Shown here: one piece after another, positions 63,085 through 64,000 of the stretch | Numbering within the stretch: the first letter of the stretch is position 1 | How the letters are laid out: the number at the start of each line of letters is the position of its first letter | NCBI RefSeq assembly: GCF_024804185.1 | Contig: NZ_CP101657.1 | Span: 124,001 to 188,000 of the forward strand | DNA from: Wolbachia endosymbiont of Aedes albopictus | Lineage (GTDB): Bacteria; Pseudomonadota; Alphaproteobacteria; Rickettsiales; Anaplasmataceae | Length of the DNA: 64,000 nt | Direction: 5' to 3' | Translations under genes and position numbers: made by a program | The notes under the pieces: generated by a model | The model's input: only the letters and a program-made list of their open reading frames with translations | What the model was told of the DNA's origin: nothing | The model's database searches: none

Positions 63085-63378
63085 GTACACTTTGTGTACT
63101 ATAGCAATAAAATTACCTTGTAATAGGTGTATTGGACCCGAGGGCAGTACTCGGCGTCTCCACCATTTTTTTAATTTATATGGGGACGAATAAGGATCGA
63201 CATGCATAGTAAAGATGGTAGCTTTGCTCGGTTAGACACCACCGCTAAGAGTTCATAATTTAAATGCAAACGATAATTTTGCTGCTGAAGACAATGTTGC
63301 AATAGCTGCTTAATTTAAGCACTATAACTTCATTGCTATACGCACGGTTCAGGGAACGCCGGGTAACAGAAGTTCCCC
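63085..63378 (+). ncRNA. ssrA: tmRNA, circularly permuted two-piece form
   Basis: tmRNA rescues stalled ribosomes and tags the nascent protein for proteolysis. The acceptor piece comes first: GACCCGAGGGCAGTACTCGG (T-arm-like) and CGTCTCC-A-CCA ending at 63165. After a short AT-rich spacer the coding piece starts at GGGGACG (63182), which pairs with CGTCTCC to form the seven-pair acceptor stem. The encoded tag, from GCA 63266 to TAA 63311, is ANDNFAAEDNVAIAA. A GGGAAC/GTTCCC helix closes the 3' part. The order matches alphaproteobacterial permuted tmRNA. The 5' boundary is inferred from the promoter. Confidence 0.92.
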
Positions 63379-63403
63379 AAAAGTTTATGTATGTGAAAGT
63401 TAT

Positions 63404-63841
63404 ATGGAGCAAACAGATTACAAAAAATTGCTTAATTCTGCTAAGTTTCAAGTTATCAAAAAGACTTTAGATATTATATCAGGTAACGGTTTTACCCCTT
63501 ACTTAGAAATATTATTTTTCACATATTTTAATGGTGTGACCATGCCAGATCGTTTGAAAAAGTCATACCCTATTCAAATGCTTATTATATTACAGCATCA
63601 ATTCTATGATTTAAAAGTTTCTGAGGATAAATTTAGCGTCAGTTTGAGTTTTCAAGGAAAACAAGAGTGAATTACTATACCATTTTTTGCTATTAGTGAG
63701 TTTCGTGATAAAATTTCAGGGGATGTTTTGATATTTGACAAAATCAGTATCAATTCTGATAAAGAATACAAAAGTGAAAAATGTACTGAAAAATTATCAA
63801 ACGGTAGTATTATATCCATAGATCAACTGCGTGATGAGTAA
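63404..63841 (+). pseudogene. sspB: SspB-like ClpXP adaptor interrupted by an in-frame TGA
   Basis: SspB delivers ssrA-tagged proteins to ClpXP. The first 88 residues match the alphaproteobacterial family: LEILFFTYFNGVTMPDRL, YPIQMLIILQHQFYDLKV and FSVSLSFQGKQE. TGA follows at 63668-63670. The same frame then continues ITIPFFAISEFRDKIS, the next family block, and ends at TAA 63839 after 57 more codons. The family has Arg or similar at the stop position, so one CGA-to-TGA transition explains it. The surviving N-terminal part holds the substrate-binding fold; the C-terminal ClpX-binding tail would be lost. It lies 25 nt after ssrA. Confidence 0.8.
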
Positions 63842-64000
63842 TTGCTCATCTTTGTAAACAAAAAATATTAATAGAAAGAAGTGGTCTAACTTAAGTAATA
63901 GAACAGAGGGTAGACAAATATGCTAAATCTTTAATTGTTTGTTAATGCAGATGGCAAAATTTTTCTTACATATCATCAACTTTCTTTATTGAAAAGTTTA
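63842..64000. other. Right edge, no feature seen
   Basis: AT-rich sequence after the sspB remnant. No start, RNA or repeat could be supported before the window ends. Confidence 0.4.

Noticed and set aside
33485..63841. Possible UGA recoding, because the YopT-like and sspB genes both have in-frame TGA
   Set aside because: The J-domain gene is broken by TAG instead, and normal genes here end with TGA (for example hslV). Point-mutation decay is simpler.

Overview
The window is a chromosomal segment of an arthropod-type Wolbachia, most likely a supergroup A strain. Evidence: a complete Wolbachia surface protein gene (wsp, 46988-47695), a WalE1-type effector (15650-17293), ankyrin proteins, low GC content, a two-piece alphaproteobacterial tmRNA, dispersed short palindromic repeats of the 'CTGGATCCCAG...CTGGGATGACA' type, and IS110, IS5 and IS3 remnants. 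The assignment rests on recognising these proteins; no database search was run.

Layout. 1-2287: end of cytochrome c1, then uvrB. 2476-10107: an accessory island with an ankyrin protein, degraded 3' ends of a phage terminase and of uvrB, and three unrecognised genes, including an 880-residue protein with an internal duplication. 10136-11680: a lone phage terminase large subunit. 11797-15194: the hflK-hflC-htrA membrane quality-control operon. 15650-17293: walE1. 17360-21030: decay-rich region with frameshifted cutA, tRNA-Gln, a frameshifted small gene, a doubly frameshifted IS110 transposase and copy A of a 273-bp cassette. 21163-33441: mostly housekeeping (ndk, hemH, gshA-like, hslVU, a double-FKBP protein, ispA, acpP, fabF, murA, thyX). 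33485-38868: second accessory block with a YopT-like protease split by an in-frame stop, a 572-residue unknown protein, cassette copy B, a 105-bp tandem array and a broken J-domain protein. 38836-50271: folC, mlaC, a probable 6S RNA, ratA-like, dsbA-like, methyltransferase, GST, dnaX, ybaB, wsp, mtaB and a Wsp-like protein. 50279-53309: an orphan secretin and an ankyrin-transmembrane protein. 53450-53722: cassette copy C. 54279-60977: TPR protein, tRNA-Val, gyrA, Rieske protein and priA. 60961-64000: IS110 and IS3 debris, an outer-membrane protein with a 15-bp repeat tract, the permuted ssrA gene and an interrupted sspB.

How it fits together. Housekeeping genes keep short operons (hflK-hflC-htrA, hslV-hslU, mlaC-folC with a 4-nt overlap, ispA plus the FKBP gene with an 8-nt overlap, dnaX-ybaB). 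Host-interaction candidates (ankyrin proteins, WalE1, the 880-residue protein, the YopT-like remnant, Wsp-like proteins) sit in repeat-rich blocks. Reductive evolution is visible directly: sspB, cutA, the YopT-like gene, the J-domain gene and all transposases seen carry disruptions. The short palindromic repeats have also inserted in frame into essential genes (priA, dnaX, folC) and the terminase.

The least explained element is the 273-bp cassette, present three times with a near-consensus promoter, a conserved 35-39 codon membrane-peptide frame and a T-rich tail. It could be a multicopy small RNA or small-protein gene.
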